Source: Bacteroidota bacterium
GTDB taxonomy: Bacteria > Bacteroidota > Bacteroidia > Chitinophagales > Chitinophagaceae
Assembly: GCA_021780705.1 (NCBI GenBank)
Contig: JAJXYG010000293.1
Span: 1-7,229, forward strand
Length of the DNA stretch: 7,229 nt
Reading direction: 5' to 3'
A model generated the notes under the pieces. That model made no database searches and was not told the origin of the DNA. It worked only from the letters and a program-made list of their open reading frames with translations. Shown one piece after another: positions 6,807 through 7,229 of this stretch (its first letter is position 1; every line of letters begins with the position of its first letter). Made by a program: the position numbers and the translations under genes.

Positions 6807-7182
6807 GAATCTTTTCTTTTAATTTTTCCTTTAAGGCTACAAAATCCACAGGTTTGGTCAAAAAATCGTCCGCCCCATACTTGATCGCCTGGGAATAATT
6901 TTCCTCATCCCCATAGGCCGTGATCATCATGACCACCGGCGGCGGCTTTTCATATTTTTCCTTGATATGCTTCAGCAATTCCAGGCCACTCATCCCCGGC
7001 ATATTGATATCCGAAAGAATCAATACCGCTTCATGGACATGGCTTTCCATAACATCGAGTGCTTCCTCTCCGGAGAAGGCAAAAAGCAGGTTCATTTCCC
7101 CGCTTCGGATCTCTTTTCTGAATCGCTGTTCAAAAAGGATTTGCACATCTTTTTCGTCGTCAACTACAAGAATTTTCATCAT
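6799..7182 (-). CDS. Stand-alone CheY-like receiver protein
   Basis: A single receiver domain of 127 residues with no output domain. The phosphorylation machinery is complete: D8 and D9, acceptor D58 in LILSDINMPGMSG, T88 in MMITAYGD, and K110 in LTKPVD. The protein resembles the receiver of the downstream cyclase closely. Both carry an FRKEIR segment at about residues 21-26 followed by a Gly at 28, then a similar strand and SDINMP, which points to duplication of an ancestral receiver. The stop lies inside the first codons of the cyclase gene (8-base overlap). It probably acts as a phosphotransfer intermediate or competitor (phosphate sink) in the same pathway, which is inference. The start is either of two adjacent ATG codons (7182 or 7179). 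A 42-bp dyad lies four bases upstream of the first ATG. Confidence 0.93.
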   Translation of the reverse strand: MMKILVVDDEKDVQILFEQRFRKEIRSGEMNLLFAFSGEEALDVMESHVHEAVLILSDINMPGMSGLELLKHIKEKYEKPPPVVMMITAYGDEENYSQAIKYGADDFLTKPVDFVALKEKLKEKIHG

Positions 7183-7186
7183 ATAA

Positions 7187-7228
7187 CGGCAAGGAAACCA
7201 CGTAGCTTGCTACGGGGAGGAATTGCCG
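7187..7228. repeat. Nested 42-bp dyad symmetry upstream of the receiver-cyclase genes
   Basis: Outer arms CGGCAA (7187-7192) and TTGCCG (7223-7228), and inner arms CGTAGC (7201-7206) and GCTACG (7209-7214), are all perfect and share one centre between 7207 and 7208. Two more G-C pairs are possible between them (7198-7199 with 7216-7217), giving 14 matched positions per arm of 20. It starts four bases upstream of the receiver start codon. It may be an operator, a leader hairpin, a terminator stem of an upstream gene, or a dispersed palindromic repeat. Confidence 0.6.
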
Positions 7229-7229
7229 G

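Overview
The window reads as chromosomal DNA from a free-living or environmental member of the Bacteroidota. Three things suggest this: a short ECF sigma factor followed at once by a membrane-anchored acidic-repeat protein, a perfect TAnnTTTG-type promoter box (TACCTTTG) ahead of purH with other near-matches elsewhere, and the protein sequences themselves. Base composition is close to balanced and looks even throughout. I see no insertion sequence, phage gene, tRNA, rRNA or CRISPR array. Genus-level placement is not possible from this window.

Layout, left to right. (1) Positions 1-1246, minus strand: an ECF sigma factor gene (761-1246), then, after one base, a gene that runs off the left edge (1-759). 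The second gene encodes two copies of a ~62-residue acidic module, one transmembrane helix and a low-complexity extracytoplasmic part. It is a candidate regulator or anti-sigma partner. A good ECF-type promoter (1288-1312) faces the sigma gene and may be autoregulated. (2) Positions 1386-4043, plus strand: kbl (glycine C-acetyltransferase), then a lutB-like iron-sulfur protein without lutA or lutC beside it. (3) Positions 4040-5560, minus strand: purH, the bifunctional enzyme of the last two steps of IMP synthesis. Its stop codon overlaps the lutB stop codon in a shared TTAA. (4) Positions 5766-7182, minus strand: a stand-alone receiver protein whose gene overlaps by 8 bases a receiver-class III nucleotide cyclase gene. 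Upstream of this pair, at the right edge, lies a 42-bp dyad made of two nested perfect inverted repeats with one centre.

How the parts work together: the kbl/lutB block is carbon and amino-acid catabolism, purH is housekeeping, and the two ends are signalling modules. The left module most likely controls transcription in response to an envelope signal. The right module turns phosphorelay input into a cyclic nucleotide, predicted to be cAMP. Nothing here is a clearly new system. The most unusual items are the duplicated-module membrane protein behind the sigma factor, the paired paralogous receivers with cyclase output, and the nested dyad at the right edge.
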